64,000 nucleotides of DNA from Haloplanus rubicundus (GCF_003342675.1 NZ_CP031148.1:1054001-1118000), one strand, 5' to 3'. Positions 8,008-17,959 are shown, numbered from the stretch's first letter. A program made the numbers and translations. Notes: generated by a model from the sequence alone, not told the origin.

Positions 8008-9672
8008 ATGAGTCAGCGAATGCAGCAGGGTCAGCCGATGATCATTATGGGCGAGGACGCCCAGCGCGTCAAGGACAAGGACGCACAGGAGTACAACATT
8101 TCGGCGGCCCGCGCCGTGGCGGAGTCGGTACGCTCGACGCTCGGCCCGAAGGGGATGGACAAGATGCTCGTCGACTCGATGGGCACCGTCACCATCACCA
8201 ACGACGGCGTGACCATCCTCCAGGAGATGGACATCGACAACCCGACGGCCGAGATGATCGTCGAGGTTGCCGAGACACAGGAGGACGAGGCCGGCGACGG
8301 CACCACCACCGCAGTCGCCATCGCGGGTGAACTCCTGAAGGAGGCGCAGGACCTCCTCGAACAGGACATCCACCCGACGGCGATCATCAAGGGCTTCAAC
8401 ATGGCCGCGGAGAAGGCCCGCGAGGAAGTCGACGACATCGCGGAGCGCGTCGACGCCTCCGACGAGGAGCTCCTCCGGAAGGTCGCCGAGACGTCGATGA
8501 CGGGCAAGAGCTCCGAACTCGACAAGGAGCTGCTCGCCCAGCTCGTCGTCGACGCGGTGCAGGCCGTCACCGTCGAGGCCGACGACGGCTCCCACATCGT
8601 CGACCTCGAGTTCGTCGAGATCGAGACCCAGACCGGCCGCTCGGCCTCCGAGTCCGAACTCCTCAACGGCGCGGTCATCGACAAGGATCCCGTCAACGAC
8701 GACATGCCCGTCGAGTTCGACGCGGCGGACGTCCTCCTGCTGAACGACCCCATCGAGGTCGAGGAGACCGACGCCGACACCTCGGTCAGCATCGACAGCC
8801 CCGACCAGCTCCAGCAGTTCCTCGACAGCGAGGAACGCCAGCTGCGCGAGAAGGTCGATCAGATCGTCGCGACGGGCGCCGACGTGGTGTTCTGTCAGAA
8901 GGCCATCGACGACCTCGCCCAGTATCTCCTCGCCAAGGAGGGCATCCTGGCCGTGCGCCGGACCAAGAAGTCCGACATGGGCTTCCTGCAGGAGATCCTC
9001 GGCGCCGAGATCGTCTCCGACCTCGACTCCGCGACCGACGCCCACCTCGGCCACGGCTCGATCAGCCGTGACGCCGACGCCGGGCTGTTCTACGTCGAGG
9101 GTGACGACGCCCACGGCGTGACGCTCCTCCTCCGCGGCTCGACCGAGCACGTCGTCGACGAACTCGAACGCGGCATCAAGGACGCCCTCGACGTCGTGTC
9201 GGCGACGGCCTCCGACGGCCGCGTCCTCGCCGGCGGCGGCGCCATCGAGGTGGAGCTGGCCGGTCGCCTCCGCGACTACGCCGACGACATCAGCGGGCGC
9301 GAACAGCTCGCCGTCGGCGCCTTCGCCGACGCGCTCGAAATCGTCCCGCGCGTCCTCGCCAGCAACGCCGGTCTCGACAGCATCGACACGCTGGTCTCGC
9401 TCCGCGCGGCCCACGAGGACGGCGACGTGCACGCCGGCCTGAACGTCTTCTCGGGCGACGTGGTCGACACCTACGAGGCGGGCGTCGTCGAACCCGCCCA
9501 CTCCAAGGAACAGGCGCTCTCCTCAGCCACCGAGGCCGCGAACCTCGTCCTGAAAATCGACGACATCATCGCCGCGGGCGACCTCTCGACCTCCGGTGAC
9601 GGGGACGAGGGCGGCCCCGGCGGCGCCGGCGGCGGCATGGGCGGTATGGGTGGCATGGGCGGCGCGATGTGA
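8008..9672 (+). CDS. thsA: Thermosome subunit (group II chaperonin)
   Basis: This is an ATP-dependent cytosolic protein-folding chamber subunit. The 554-residue protein has the group II hallmarks: GPKGMDKML (about 48-56), NDGVTIL, the nucleotide-binding GDGTTTAV (about 95-102), and VLAGGGAIEVEL in the second half of the equatorial domain. The C-terminus is a Gly/Met-rich tail (repeated GGM, last ~20 residues), as in haloarchaeal CCT proteins; such tails project into the cavity. Haloarchaea usually carry several paralogous subunits, so the number or letter of this one cannot be settled here. Confidence 0.95.
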   Translation: MSQRMQQGQPMIIMGEDAQRVKDKDAQEYNISAARAVAESVRSTLGPKGMDKMLVDSMGTVTITNDGVTILQEMDIDNPTAEMIVEVAETQEDEAGDGTTTAVAIAGELLKEAQDLLEQDIHPTAIIKGFNMAAEKAREEVDDIAERVDASDEELLRKVAETSMTGKSSELDKELLAQLVVDAVQAVTVEADDGSHIVDLEFVEIETQTGRSASESELLNGAVIDKDPVNDDMPVEFDAADVLLLNDPIEVEETDADTSVSIDSPDQLQQFLDSEERQLREKVDQIVATGADVVFCQKAIDDLAQYLLAKEGILAVRRTKKSDMGFLQEILGAEIVSDLDSATDAHLGHGSISRDADAGLFYVEGDDAHGVTLLLRGSTEHVVDELERGIKDALDVVSATASDGRVLAGGGAIEVELAGRLRDYADDISGREQLAVGAFADALEIVPRVLASNAGLDSIDTLVSLRAAHEDGDVHAGLNVFSGDVVDTYEAGVVEPAHSKEQALSSATEAANLVLKIDDIIAAGDLSTSGDGDEGGPGGAGGGMGGMGGMGGAM

Positions 9673-9744
9673 CGTAGGGCACGCTTCCTTCTCACCCCGC
9701 GCACCGACACAAAACACATATTTTCGACGCCGGTACGACGCCTC

Positions 9745-10692
9745 ATGCCCTCCAGCAGACGCGCCCTTCTGACCGGCGTCGGTGCCGCCCTGACCGGCCT
9801 CGCCGGCTGTCTCGATTTCGGCGGTGGGACGAACCAGCCGTCGTCACCCACGGGTACATCGACGGCGACCCCGAGCCCGACATCCACGCCCCCCGCACTC
9901 ACCGACACGACGCTCGGCAACGCCATCGCCCTCGACACCGACGGCGACGGGCGGGGCGACGGGATGGTCGTCGTCGTTTCCGACCTCGTCTCCGCCCACT
10001 CGATCCGGTATCTGACCGCGCCTGACGCCTTCGGCGTCGCCGACGCCGGTGGGCAGCAGTTCGCCCTCGTCCACGTCGCCGCCCGGGGCGAAGGCACGCC
10101 ACCGACCCCCGACGACTTCTCGCTCGTCGCCGACGGGACGACGTACGAATCCGGCATCGCGAGCGTCGGTCCCGCCCGCGTCGACGACCCCGTGTCCGGC
10201 CGTCCGTACGGTGGCTCGGACCGACGGGGCTACCTCGGTTTCCGGGTCCCCGCGCCCCTCGACGCGGACACGGTGGCGATCCAGCTCGCCGAGACGGGCC
10301 GGTGGACGGTCTCCGACTCGGAACTGGATGCCCTCCGCTCGCCACCGCCTGCCTTCTCGACGCGAATCGAGGTGCCCGAACGCGTCGCCGCCGACGAAGC
10401 GATTTCGGTCCGTATCGACGTGACCAACGAGGGCGAGGGCCTCGGCACCTTCCACGGCGCTATCAACCACCAGGGACCGCTCTACGCGGCCGACGCGTTC
10501 TCGTTTTCGCTCCCGCCCGGCGAATCCACGACCCACGAGGCGACCGTCGGCTACTTCCGCGGGAGCGAGTCCCCTCCCGCACGCGTCCAGTTCGGCGTCG
10601 TCGGTCCGGGCGTCTCCGAGTCGTTCACGGTGTCCATCGAGGGCGGCGGCACGCCGTCGGGAACCGCGACGGTCACGGACACGCCGTCCTGA
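9745..10692 (+). CDS. Tat-exported lipoprotein, unknown function
   Basis: The 315-residue protein has a twin-arginine signal (SRRALLTGVG) ending in a lipobox LAGC, with the lipidated Cys at 22. A Ser/Thr/Pro-rich linker (about 30-55) follows and then a soluble beta-rich domain. The segment at about 215-305 looks like an immunoglobulin-like/CARDB-type module (RIDVTNEGEGLGTFHG). It should sit on the outer face of the membrane. It has no recognisable catalytic residues and no operon partner. Confidence 0.75.
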   Translation: MPSSRRALLTGVGAALTGLAGCLDFGGGTNQPSSPTGTSTATPSPTSTPPALTDTTLGNAIALDTDGDGRGDGMVVVVSDLVSAHSIRYLTAPDAFGVADAGGQQFALVHVAARGEGTPPTPDDFSLVADGTTYESGIASVGPARVDDPVSGRPYGGSDRRGYLGFRVPAPLDADTVAIQLAETGRWTVSDSELDALRSPPPAFSTRIEVPERVAADEAISVRIDVTNEGEGLGTFHGAINHQGPLYAADAFSFSLPPGESTTHEATVGYFRGSESPPARVQFGVVGPGVSESFTVSIEGGGTPSGTATVTDTPS

Positions 10693-10736
10693 GACTGTTG
10701 CGTAACTGATACCTTCGCGGAGGTGCTACCACTGCC

Positions 10737-11723
10737 ATGGAGACCCTCCTTCTGGACGCCGACGCGGTGGACGAGCACTCCCCGACGACGGCCGTCGTCG
10801 ACGCCGTCGAGGCGGCCTTCGCCGCCCACGCCCGCGGCGACACGGTGATGCCGGCGAAGTCGTACGTCGACCTCCCGCGGTACGACGGCGACTTCCGGTC
10901 GATGCCGGCGTACCTCGACGCCGGCGACTGGGACGCGGCGGGGCTGAAGTGGGTAAACTCCCACACCGAGAACCGGCGCCGGCACGACCTTCCCACCGTG
11001 ATGGCGACGATGTGCTACTCCGCCCCGGAGACGGGACTGTTGCTCTCGATCATGGACGGGACGACGCTGACGACGAAGCGGACGGGCGCGGCCGCCGCCG
11101 TCGCCACCGACCGCCTCGCCGTCCGGGACGCGACGACGCTGGGGCTGGTCGGCGCGGGAGCCCAGTCGCACGCCCAACTCGACGCCATCCTCACCGTCCG
11201 TCCCATCGAGACAGTGGTCGTCGCGGACGCCGACCCGGACCGCGCCGCGGCGTTCGTCGAGGCGGTGCGTGACCGCGTCGACGCCCGCGTCGGCTCCATC
11301 CCCGAGGCCGTCGCCTGCGACGTGGTGTCGACGACGACGCCGGTCCGCGACCCCATCGTCGACGCCGCCGACGTGGGCGCCCACACCCACGTCAACGCCG
11401 TCGGCGCCGACGCGCCGGGCAAACACGAACTCGACGACGACCTGCTGGCGGCCGCGAAACTCGTCGTCGACGACCGGGAGCAGTGTACCCACTCGGGGGA
11501 GATCAACGTCCCCTACGCCGCGGGACGGCTCACCGACGACGATATACACGCCGCACTCGGCACGGTGGTGATCGGCGAGGCGACGGGCCGGACGCCCGCG
11601 GACGGCGTCACCGTCTTCGACAGCACTGGCCTCGCGGTGCAGGACGTGGCGGCCGCCCGCGTCGTCTACGAGCGGGCGTCGGCGGCCGGCGCGGGCGTGG
11701 CGTTCGACCTGCTGGGGCGTTAG
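10737..11723 (+). CDS. Ornithine cyclodeaminase/mu-crystallin family (alanine dehydrogenase-like)
   Basis: The 328-residue NAD(P)-dependent enzyme has the Rossmann motif GLVGAGAQSHAQ (about 138-149), the conserved K/R active-site region GDTVMPAKSYVDLP, and KRTGAAAAVATD. The family includes archaeal alanine dehydrogenase, ornithine cyclodeaminase and related imine reductases; which reaction it performs is not decidable here. The neighbour on the opposite strand ends in an overlapping stop codon (TTAG at 11720-11723). Confidence 0.85.
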   Translation: METLLLDADAVDEHSPTTAVVDAVEAAFAAHARGDTVMPAKSYVDLPRYDGDFRSMPAYLDAGDWDAAGLKWVNSHTENRRRHDLPTVMATMCYSAPETGLLLSIMDGTTLTTKRTGAAAAVATDRLAVRDATTLGLVGAGAQSHAQLDAILTVRPIETVVVADADPDRAAAFVEAVRDRVDARVGSIPEAVACDVVSTTTPVRDPIVDAADVGAHTHVNAVGADAPGKHELDDDLLAAAKLVVDDREQCTHSGEINVPYAAGRLTDDDIHAALGTVVIGEATGRTPADGVTVFDSTGLAVQDVAAARVVYERASAAGAGVAFDLLGR

Positions 11724-12808
11724 ACGAGCCGCTCACGCATCCAGTCGGCCGCGTACGGCCGGTACTGCGTCACCCGGTTCTTGCAGACGTGGTCGCCGTC
11801 GGGGTAGTAGAGCAGTTCGCCGTTGGGCGCCCGCTCGGCGATCCGTCGGGTCTGTTCCGGCGGAATCACGGTGTCGTTGCCGCCGACGATCATGAGCGCC
11901 GGGGCGGTCAGGTCCTCGATGTCGCCGCGGAGCGTCATCCGCTCCGTGATCTCGTCGGCCTCGACGAAGGAGTCGGCCCGGCAGGCGTGGAGGAAGCCGT
12001 CGCGCATCGAGACGGAGCGATAGAGGGAGGCTGGCCCGACGCTGAAGGGGCCGGCGAGGCCGACGCAGGCGTCGAACCGGTCGTCGTTCGCGGCGACGTG
12101 CGGGGCGTAGAACCCGCCGATCGAGACGCCGTAGACACCGAGACGGGAGGCGTCGACGTCGTCGACGCCCTCGACGTGGTCCACCACCGCCGAGATGGCC
12201 TCGTGGTAGTCCGGCGTCATCGTCCGGGTGTACCACATCTCGCCCTGCCCGGGACCGTCGACGGAGAGCGTCGCGATCCCGCGAGCGTGGAAGTCCGAGG
12301 CCCGCGTGTGCTGTTCTTCCTTCGTCGAGTCGAGGCCCGAGAGGAGGATCACCAGCGGCGACTCGTCGAGTCCGTCCGGCGTCCCGCCGGGAACCCGCAG
12401 GTAACCCGGAACGTCGGCGCCGCCCGGATGCGGCGCCTCGATCCGCTCCGCCGGCGGGTCGAGATGCGGGGCGGCCCGCTCCCACAACTCGACGCCGCGC
12501 CGGTGGACCCGTTCGCGGCGGCCCTCGTCGACGAACCACGCGAACGAGCCGAAGTGACAGTACATCGACGCCCGCAGGAAGTGTTCGCCCGCCGTCGTCG
12601 CGTTGCCCGCCGCTTCGGCCTCGCGGCCGTGTTCAGCGTGCTCTTCGCCGACCGCCGCGAACGCCTCGCACCACTCCTCCCACGCCCCGATGTCGTCGCG
12701 CAGGTTCTGGAGGTCGTAGCGGTCCAGCCCCTTGGCGAGAAAGCGCGTCCACCAGCGGTCGAACCGGCCCTCGACGAACTCGCGGCCGCGGTCGTCGGTC
12801 ACGCCCAT
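11720..12808 (-). CDS. Alpha/beta hydrolase (dienelactone hydrolase/FrsA-like esterase)
   Basis: The 362-residue protein has a helical N-terminal region (about 1-140) and then an alpha/beta-hydrolase core. The nucleophile elbow is GVSIGG (Ser about 229), the acid is in GGNDTVIP (about 307) and the His in GDHVC (about 336). The oxyanion-side motif is LSGLDSTKEE. The N-terminal helical domain plus this core resembles the DUF1100/FrsA and pseudo-oxynicotine hydrolase group, which act on C-C or ester bonds. The substrate is unknown. Confidence 0.82.
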   Translation of the reverse strand: MGVTDDRGREFVEGRFDRWWTRFLAKGLDRYDLQNLRDDIGAWEEWCEAFAAVGEEHAEHGREAEAAGNATTAGEHFLRASMYCHFGSFAWFVDEGRRERVHRRGVELWERAAPHLDPPAERIEAPHPGGADVPGYLRVPGGTPDGLDESPLVILLSGLDSTKEEQHTRASDFHARGIATLSVDGPGQGEMWYTRTMTPDYHEAISAVVDHVEGVDDVDASRLGVYGVSIGGFYAPHVAANDDRFDACVGLAGPFSVGPASLYRSVSMRDGFLHACRADSFVEADEITERMTLRGDIEDLTAPALMIVGGNDTVIPPEQTRRIAERAPNGELLYYPDGDHVCKNRVTQYRPYAADWMRERLV

Positions 12809-12930
12809 CCCCCGTCGTCGCGTGGTCGTCCCCCTCGGTCCACCGTCGTCGCTCTCGACGCTGAATCGTGCACGGTGACCGCAAGGTGGGCAACGGTTCT
12901 GATAAAAATTCCTACGAAACGTTTATACAC

Positions 12931-13149
12931 TCACTCTTCCGTCGGCGCCACGGCGTCGAGGACTTTCGTTATCGCCCAGACGAGGAGGATCACCGGGAGG
13001 AGGGGAAGGAAGAGGATCAGCATGCCGAGAAAGATGGTCCAGCCGATGGCGTCCATCTCGGCGTCGGCGCGGGCGCGGAACGGCTTCCCGAGGGTTCGGT
13101 AGACGGGTTCGAGCGTCGGTTCGTCGGCCGTCTGTTCGGCATCGCTCAT
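12931..13149 (-). CDS. Small single-helix membrane protein
   Basis: A 72-residue protein with an acidic hydrophilic N-terminal half and one long hydrophobic segment (about 36-62, TIFLGMLILFLPLLPVILLV). It appears to be a monotopic membrane protein of a conserved haloarchaeal kind. It lies between the hydrolase gene and leuS on the same strand, 45 nt upstream of the leuS stop. The function is unknown. Confidence 0.65.
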   Translation of the reverse strand: MSDAEQTADEPTLEPVYRTLGKPFRARADAEMDAIGWTIFLGMLILFLPLLPVILLVWAITKVLDAVAPTEE

Positions 13150-13194
13150 AGGATCACGATACGCCCCCGACGGCGATAAATATTGGCGATCCGA

Positions 13195-16059
13195 CTATTC
13201 GATGTGGATGGCCGGGCGGAAGGGGACGGCGTTCCCGGCCCGGTCGCCGGGGTCCGGCGGGTCGGCGTCCTCGGCGTACACCGTCACGTCCGCGTCGAAC
13301 TCGCGTTCGAGGAACGGGACGGCCGCCTCGTAGACGGCCAGTTCGTCCAACTCGGCGAGGACCTCGACCGTCTCGTCGTCGAGGTCACGCACGAGTTCGA
13401 CCAGGTCGCCGACGAGGTCGTTGACCGCCTCGCCGCGTTCCCGCAGGGCGGGGTCGCTCATCGCCTCGCTCATCGCCGCGCCCACGTCCGGGCCGGCCTC
13501 GACGACGGCGTCGAACACCGTTCCTTTCCAGTCCGCGGCGACGTACACCCGAATCGTCTCCGGATCCGTCCCCGTCACGTCCACGATGTCGTTTACGTCC
13601 TCGGTGAGGCGTTCGATCCGTCGTTCCCGGACCTCGACCGTCGGGCGCTCCAGTTCGGGGTCGACCGTAGGCCACGGGGCGTCCTCGGCCGGCGTTCCCG
13701 TCAACTCCTCGTGAAGCTCGTTGGTGAGGAAGGGGACGAACGGGGCGAGCAGGCGCAGCCGCGTCTCCAGGGCGCGCCGGAGCGTCCACTGAGCGCCCGG
13801 TCGGCTCCGGTCGGTCCGGCGGCGGTACCACCGGAGCGACTCCTCGAAGCCGTAGAAGGCGGTCTGACTCGCCGCCCGCGTCTCGGAGTTCTCCATCGCC
13901 GCGGTCACCTCACGAACCGTCCCCTGCAGTTTCGAGAGCAGCCACCGGTCGATGTCGGCGAGGTCACGGGCCTCGGGGTCGTCGTCGAGGGTCGACCCCG
14001 GATCGTCGGGCAGCAGCTCCGTCGCGCGGTTCCAGAACCGGTCGAGCTGGTTGCGGACGCTCTCGACCTGTCCCGCCCGCCAGTCGTAGTCCTGCCACGG
14101 CTCCGCGGAGTTGAGCAGGAAGAAGCGCACGGTGTCGGCGCCGTAGCGGTCGATGGCCTCGCCCGGCAGGACGACGTGGCCCTTCGAGGACGACATCTTC
14201 TCCCCCTCCAGCAGGCCCATCCCCATGATGACGATGCCCGCCGGCCACTCGGCCTCCTCGAACAGTTCCGCGTGGTGGAACAGGTAGAAGGTGAGGTGGT
14301 TGGAGATGAGGTCGTTCGCGGAGAAGCGGTAGTCGACGGGGTACCAGTGCAGCCACTCCTCGCGCAGGTCGAGGGCGCGGGGGTCGGGGTCCTCGACCGC
14401 CTCGGGGCCGTAGAACAGCGCGTCGAAGAAGTCGCGGTCGAGGTCCTCGACCGGAATCTCGCGCAGGCGGGGCGCGACCGTGTAGTACGCCATGTAGATG
14501 GTCGAGTCGGAGAGGGGTTCGATGACGAAGTCGTCGTCCCACGGCAGGCGCGTCCCCAGCCCGTAGTTGCGGATGCACGGCCACTCGTTCAGCCAGTCGA
14601 TGGTGTGGTCGTACTCGCCGCGGGTGTTCTCGGGGATGCACTCCATGTTCTCGACGACCCGCTTGGTCGCTTCCTTCCAGTCCTCGTCGTTGTACCGGAG
14701 GAACCAGGTGTCCTGTTCGGCCACCTCGACGTCGCCGCCACAGCGACAGATCACCTCCTCCGAGAACTCGTACATCGTCCCGAAGTGACCCGCCTCGACC
14801 CCCTGCTCACGGTAGGCTTCCCGAACCTCCTCGATCACTTCGCCGGCGAACTCGCCGTAGTCGTCGTGGAGGCGCCCGGCGTGGAACTCACGGTTGTACA
14901 GCTCCTTCGTCACGGCCTCCAGTTCGGGGTCGTTCGAGGATTCGACGCCCGCCCGCTCGACGGCGTCTTTCGCCGGCACCTCGCCGTACCCCTCGACGTC
15001 GAGGATCGGCACCGGTTCGATCCGGTCGACGACCGCGGGGTCGACGCCGTAGCGCTCCATCCGCGCGTCGTCGGCTTTCGCCTCCTGCAAGGCGAGGTAG
15101 TCGTCCGGCGAGTGAGCCGGGACGGACATCACGACGCCCGTGGCGTTGTCGGGGTCGACGAACGTCGCCGGCAGGATGGGTACCTCGTCGCCGGTGACGG
15201 GGTTGGTGACCGACTCGCCCACGAGGTCCGCCCCCGCGAACGTCTCCGAGACGCTGACGTCGTGGGCCTGTAGGCGAAGCTTCTCGGTCGCCGCCTCGCT
15301 CACGAGCCACGTCTCGCCGTCGACCGTCGCGCGGGCGTAGGTGCCTTCGGGGTCGACGTAGGCGTTGGTGACGCCGCGCACCGTCTCGGGGCGGAGCGTC
15401 GCCATCGGCACCACCGCGTCGTCGAGGCCGAACCGGATCAGGGTGTACTCCTGATACTCGGCTTCCTCACCTTCGAGCAGGTCGTGGGTCGTGACCGGCT
15501 GCTCCTCGTTCGTGCAGTATTTGACGGGGTGGAGGCCCTTCTCCAGTCGGTTCCGTTCGCGGAGGGTCTCGTACTGCCACGTGATGAACTTCGAGTAGCG
15601 CTCGTCGTTCGTGGTGAACTCGCGGCGCCAGTCGATGGAGAGCCCCAGCGACTTCATCCCGCGCTTGTAATGTTCCTCGATGAAGTAGCGGGCGTACCCC
15701 ATCGGCGTCTCCAGGTCCTGCAGGGTCGACTCGGGAACCTCGTAGGTGTCCCGGAGCACCGAGAGCTGTTCTTCCTCGCCTTTCTTCAGGCGTTCGACGG
15801 CGCCGATGATCGGCGTCCCGGTGACGTGCCACGCGATGGGAAAGAGGACGTTGTCGCCCTGCTGGCGTCGGTAGCGGGCGTACACGTCCGGGACGGTGTA
15901 GGTCCGGGCGTGGCCGATGTGCATTCCGCCGCTCGGGTACGGGTACGGGACGGTGATGAACGTCGCGTCCTCGTCGTCCGACGGATCGGCTTCGTACCTA
16001 CCCGTCTCCGCCCAGCGCTCCCGCCAGCGCTCCTCGATAGCCTGCGGGTCGTAGTCCAT
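13195..16059 (-). CDS. leuS: Leucyl-tRNA synthetase (archaeal type)
   Basis: It charges tRNA-Leu. The 954-residue protein has the class Ia signatures HIGH (47-50 in SGGMHIGHA) and KMSSS (about 622-626), an inserted CP1 editing domain between them (about 200-430, with the Thr-rich MATLRPETVRGVTNAYV and a GVVMSVPAHSPDDY stretch), a zinc-binding CRCGG region and a C-terminal anticodon-binding domain ending IHIE. The size and the order of insertions fit the archaeal/eukaryotic rather than the bacterial form. Several long open frames run antisense through this gene because of its GC-rich codon use. Confidence 0.97.
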   Translation of the reverse strand: MDYDPQAIEERWRERWAETGRYEADPSDDEDATFITVPYPYPSGGMHIGHARTYTVPDVYARYRRQQGDNVLFPIAWHVTGTPIIGAVERLKKGEEEQLSVLRDTYEVPESTLQDLETPMGYARYFIEEHYKRGMKSLGLSIDWRREFTTNDERYSKFITWQYETLRERNRLEKGLHPVKYCTNEEQPVTTHDLLEGEEAEYQEYTLIRFGLDDAVVPMATLRPETVRGVTNAYVDPEGTYARATVDGETWLVSEAATEKLRLQAHDVSVSETFAGADLVGESVTNPVTGDEVPILPATFVDPDNATGVVMSVPAHSPDDYLALQEAKADDARMERYGVDPAVVDRIEPVPILDVEGYGEVPAKDAVERAGVESSNDPELEAVTKELYNREFHAGRLHDDYGEFAGEVIEEVREAYREQGVEAGHFGTMYEFSEEVICRCGGDVEVAEQDTWFLRYNDEDWKEATKRVVENMECIPENTRGEYDHTIDWLNEWPCIRNYGLGTRLPWDDDFVIEPLSDSTIYMAYYTVAPRLREIPVEDLDRDFFDALFYGPEAVEDPDPRALDLREEWLHWYPVDYRFSANDLISNHLTFYLFHHAELFEEAEWPAGIVIMGMGLLEGEKMSSSKGHVVLPGEAIDRYGADTVRFFLLNSAEPWQDYDWRAGQVESVRNQLDRFWNRATELLPDDPGSTLDDDPEARDLADIDRWLLSKLQGTVREVTAAMENSETRAASQTAFYGFEESLRWYRRRTDRSRPGAQWTLRRALETRLRLLAPFVPFLTNELHEELTGTPAEDAPWPTVDPELERPTVEVRERRIERLTEDVNDIVDVTGTDPETIRVYVAADWKGTVFDAVVEAGPDVGAAMSEAMSDPALRERGEAVNDLVGDLVELVRDLDDETVEVLAELDELAVYEAAVPFLEREFDADVTVYAEDADPPDPGDRAGNAVPFRPAIHIE

Positions 16060-16189
16060 GTCCCGCCCGAAGAACCCCCGACCTAAAATAACTCCTATCC
16101 CGCCGAAACCGGCGATTATCGCTCCTGATCACGGCGGCCGATCCCAATAAGGAGCCATTACCTCACCGGATGCCGGCGGTAAGACACCA

Positions 16190-16197
16190 TTATATAT
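16190..16197 (+). promoter_or_regulatory. TATA box of the first histidine kinase gene
   Basis: TTATATAT lies in a low-GC stretch 36-43 nt upstream of a GTG at 16233. Because the box lies inside the 5' extension that an ATG at 16170 would use, it argues for the GTG as the real start. Confidence 0.5.
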
Positions 16198-16232
16198 CCG
16201 TGGTCGGCTCCTCGGTCCCCGACGAGCATACC

Positions 16233-17687
16233 GTGAAGGTATCGTCGTTCGGTCGATTCGCCGGCGCTGTCGCCGTCGGGGGGCTCGGTGCCGCGCTAGT
16301 CGTCGTGTTGGCCGTCGAGGGCGGTGACGCGTGGCGATCCCTCGTCGTCGTTGCCCCGCTCAGCCTCGCCGTCCTCCTGTTCGTCGCCGCCGCTTGGCTC
16401 CTCCGGAGCGACCTCGACGGCCGAATCGCGCTTCGGGTACCGCTGTTGACCGCCGTCGGGATGCTCGTGTTCGGTACCTTCGGCGCCTTCGTGGCCTTCG
16501 ACCTCCTCCCGGACGCGACCGGTGCGCGGCCGACGCTGGTCGTGTTACACTTCGTCAGCGTCGGCGGCGCGGTCGGCGTCCTCGTCGGTCTGTTCACCGC
16601 GAGACAGGCGACGACGATTCGGGCGCTTCGCACCCGCGAGGCCGAACTCCGCCGGTCCCGGGACGAGTATCAGGACCTCTTCGACGGCATCGGCGACGCG
16701 GTCCTCGTCCACGACACCCGGGGGACGATCATCGCCGCCAACGACGCCGCGTCGGAGCGCCTGGGCTACGCCGACTCGCTCGTGGGCCGTCGGATCGACG
16801 ACGTGGAGTGTGCCCGTGCCGACGAGGCGTCGGCGACCGTACGGACCGATTCGGCCGACGACCGCATCGTCTACGAGACGGTCCACACGGCCGCCGATGG
16901 CGAGACGATTCCGGTCGAGGTGAGCGCCCGATACGTCCGATATCGGGGCTCGCCGGCGGTACTGTCGGTCGCTCGTGACGTCACCCGCCGCCGGGACTCC
17001 GAGCACGAACTCGCCCGGAAGCGGGATCAGCTTCGGGCGCTCAACCGCGTCCTGCGCCACGACATCCGCAACGACATGCAGATCGTTCTCGGGCTGGGTG
17101 GACTCCTCGAGGACCACGTCGACGAGGAGGGGGCGGAGTATCTCCGGACGATCCGCGACACCGGCGAACACGTCGTCGAGCTCACCGAGAGCTCGCGTGA
17201 CCTCGCACGGGCGGTCGCCGGCGAGGCCGAACTCCCGCTGGAATCCGTCTCCCTCGACGAGACGCTTCGGGCGGAAATCGACCGCCGACGAGAGGCGTTC
17301 GGCCACGCGTCCATCGAACTCCACGGCGACGTTCCCGACGTGGACGTGCGGGCGAACGACCTGCTGTCGTCGGTGTTTCGGAACCTCCTGAACAACGCCG
17401 TCCAGCACAGCGACCGAGAGGAACCGACAGTGGAAGTCACCGCCGACATGACGCGTGGCGACCACACGGCCATCGTCCGTATCGCCGACGACGGCCCCGG
17501 CATCGCACCGGGGCGGCGGGAGGCCGTGTTCGGGAAGGGAGAGAAGGGACTCGACAGCGAGGGCACCGGCCTCGGGCTCTATCTCGTCCAGTCGCTGGTC
17601 GATCAGTACGGCGGCGAGGTGTGGATCGAGGACAACGAGCCGCGAGGAACCGTCGTCGTCGTCGAACTGCCGATTTCGGTGGATTGA
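16233..17687 (+). CDS. Membrane-bound PAS histidine kinase
   Basis: From the GTG at 16233 the protein is 484 residues. Four or five hydrophobic segments (about residues 7-130) form a sensor membrane region, followed by a short coiled linker, a PAS domain (about 150-255, FDGIGDAVLVHDTRGTI) and the kinase core. The phospho-acceptor His is in LRHDIRNDMQ (about 276), the N box is FRNLLNNAVQHS, and the G boxes are DDGPGI and GTGLGLYLV. No response regulator is linked. The core is strikingly similar to that of the kinase at 19465-20883 (same HDIRNDMQ, GEKGLDSEGTGLGLYLV and QYGGEVWIEDNEPRG). The signal is unknown. Confidence 0.85.
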   Translation: MKVSSFGRFAGAVAVGGLGAALVVVLAVEGGDAWRSLVVVAPLSLAVLLFVAAAWLLRSDLDGRIALRVPLLTAVGMLVFGTFGAFVAFDLLPDATGARPTLVVLHFVSVGGAVGVLVGLFTARQATTIRALRTREAELRRSRDEYQDLFDGIGDAVLVHDTRGTIIAANDAASERLGYADSLVGRRIDDVECARADEASATVRTDSADDRIVYETVHTAADGETIPVEVSARYVRYRGSPAVLSVARDVTRRRDSEHELARKRDQLRALNRVLRHDIRNDMQIVLGLGGLLEDHVDEEGAEYLRTIRDTGEHVVELTESSRDLARAVAGEAELPLESVSLDETLRAEIDRRREAFGHASIELHGDVPDVDVRANDLLSSVFRNLLNNAVQHSDREEPTVEVTADMTRGDHTAIVRIADDGPGIAPGRREAVFGKGEKGLDSEGTGLGLYLVQSLVDQYGGEVWIEDNEPRGTVVVVELPISVD

Positions 17688-17827
17688 GGCCCGGAAACGG
17701 AGATTCGGCTCCTGGTCGCGTGCCGGTGACGGTGTACCAACCGATGGCCCCGAAGCGTTCGCCCAGACGGAAACGGTATTCCGGCCCCTGGTATCCCGGC
17801 CCGTGACTAGTCCCCGATCACGACCGG

Positions 17828-17959
17828 ATGTGGCTACCGTTTCAGTACGGAGGGATCGGTTCGGGAAGCCTTCGGGAGTTTCTCGTGGCTCTCGTCGTGA
17901 TAGTCGGGATTCCGATTGCCGTTCTCGTCTGCGGGCGCCTCTTCGAGAAACTCGTTTGA
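17828..17959 (+). CDS. Possible 43-residue single-helix membrane protein
   Basis: ATG to TGA encodes 43 residues: a short polar N-terminus (MWLPFQYGG), one strongly hydrophobic stretch (about 18-36, FLVALVVIVGIPIAVLVC) and a charged end (GRLFEKLV), the profile of a small membrane protein. It is the only coding-looking stretch in the 361-nt gap between the kinase and hsp20. There is no clear TATA box or Shine-Dalgarno sequence, so it may be chance. An antisense frame in the same place has no protein-like features. Confidence 0.3.
   Translation: MWLPFQYGGIGSGSLREFLVALVVIVGIPIAVLVCGRLFEKLV

Noticed and set aside
13183-15273. A 696-codon open frame on the + strand
   Set aside because: It runs antisense through leuS. 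High GC removes stop codons from the opposite strand, and the frame shows no domain or promoter.
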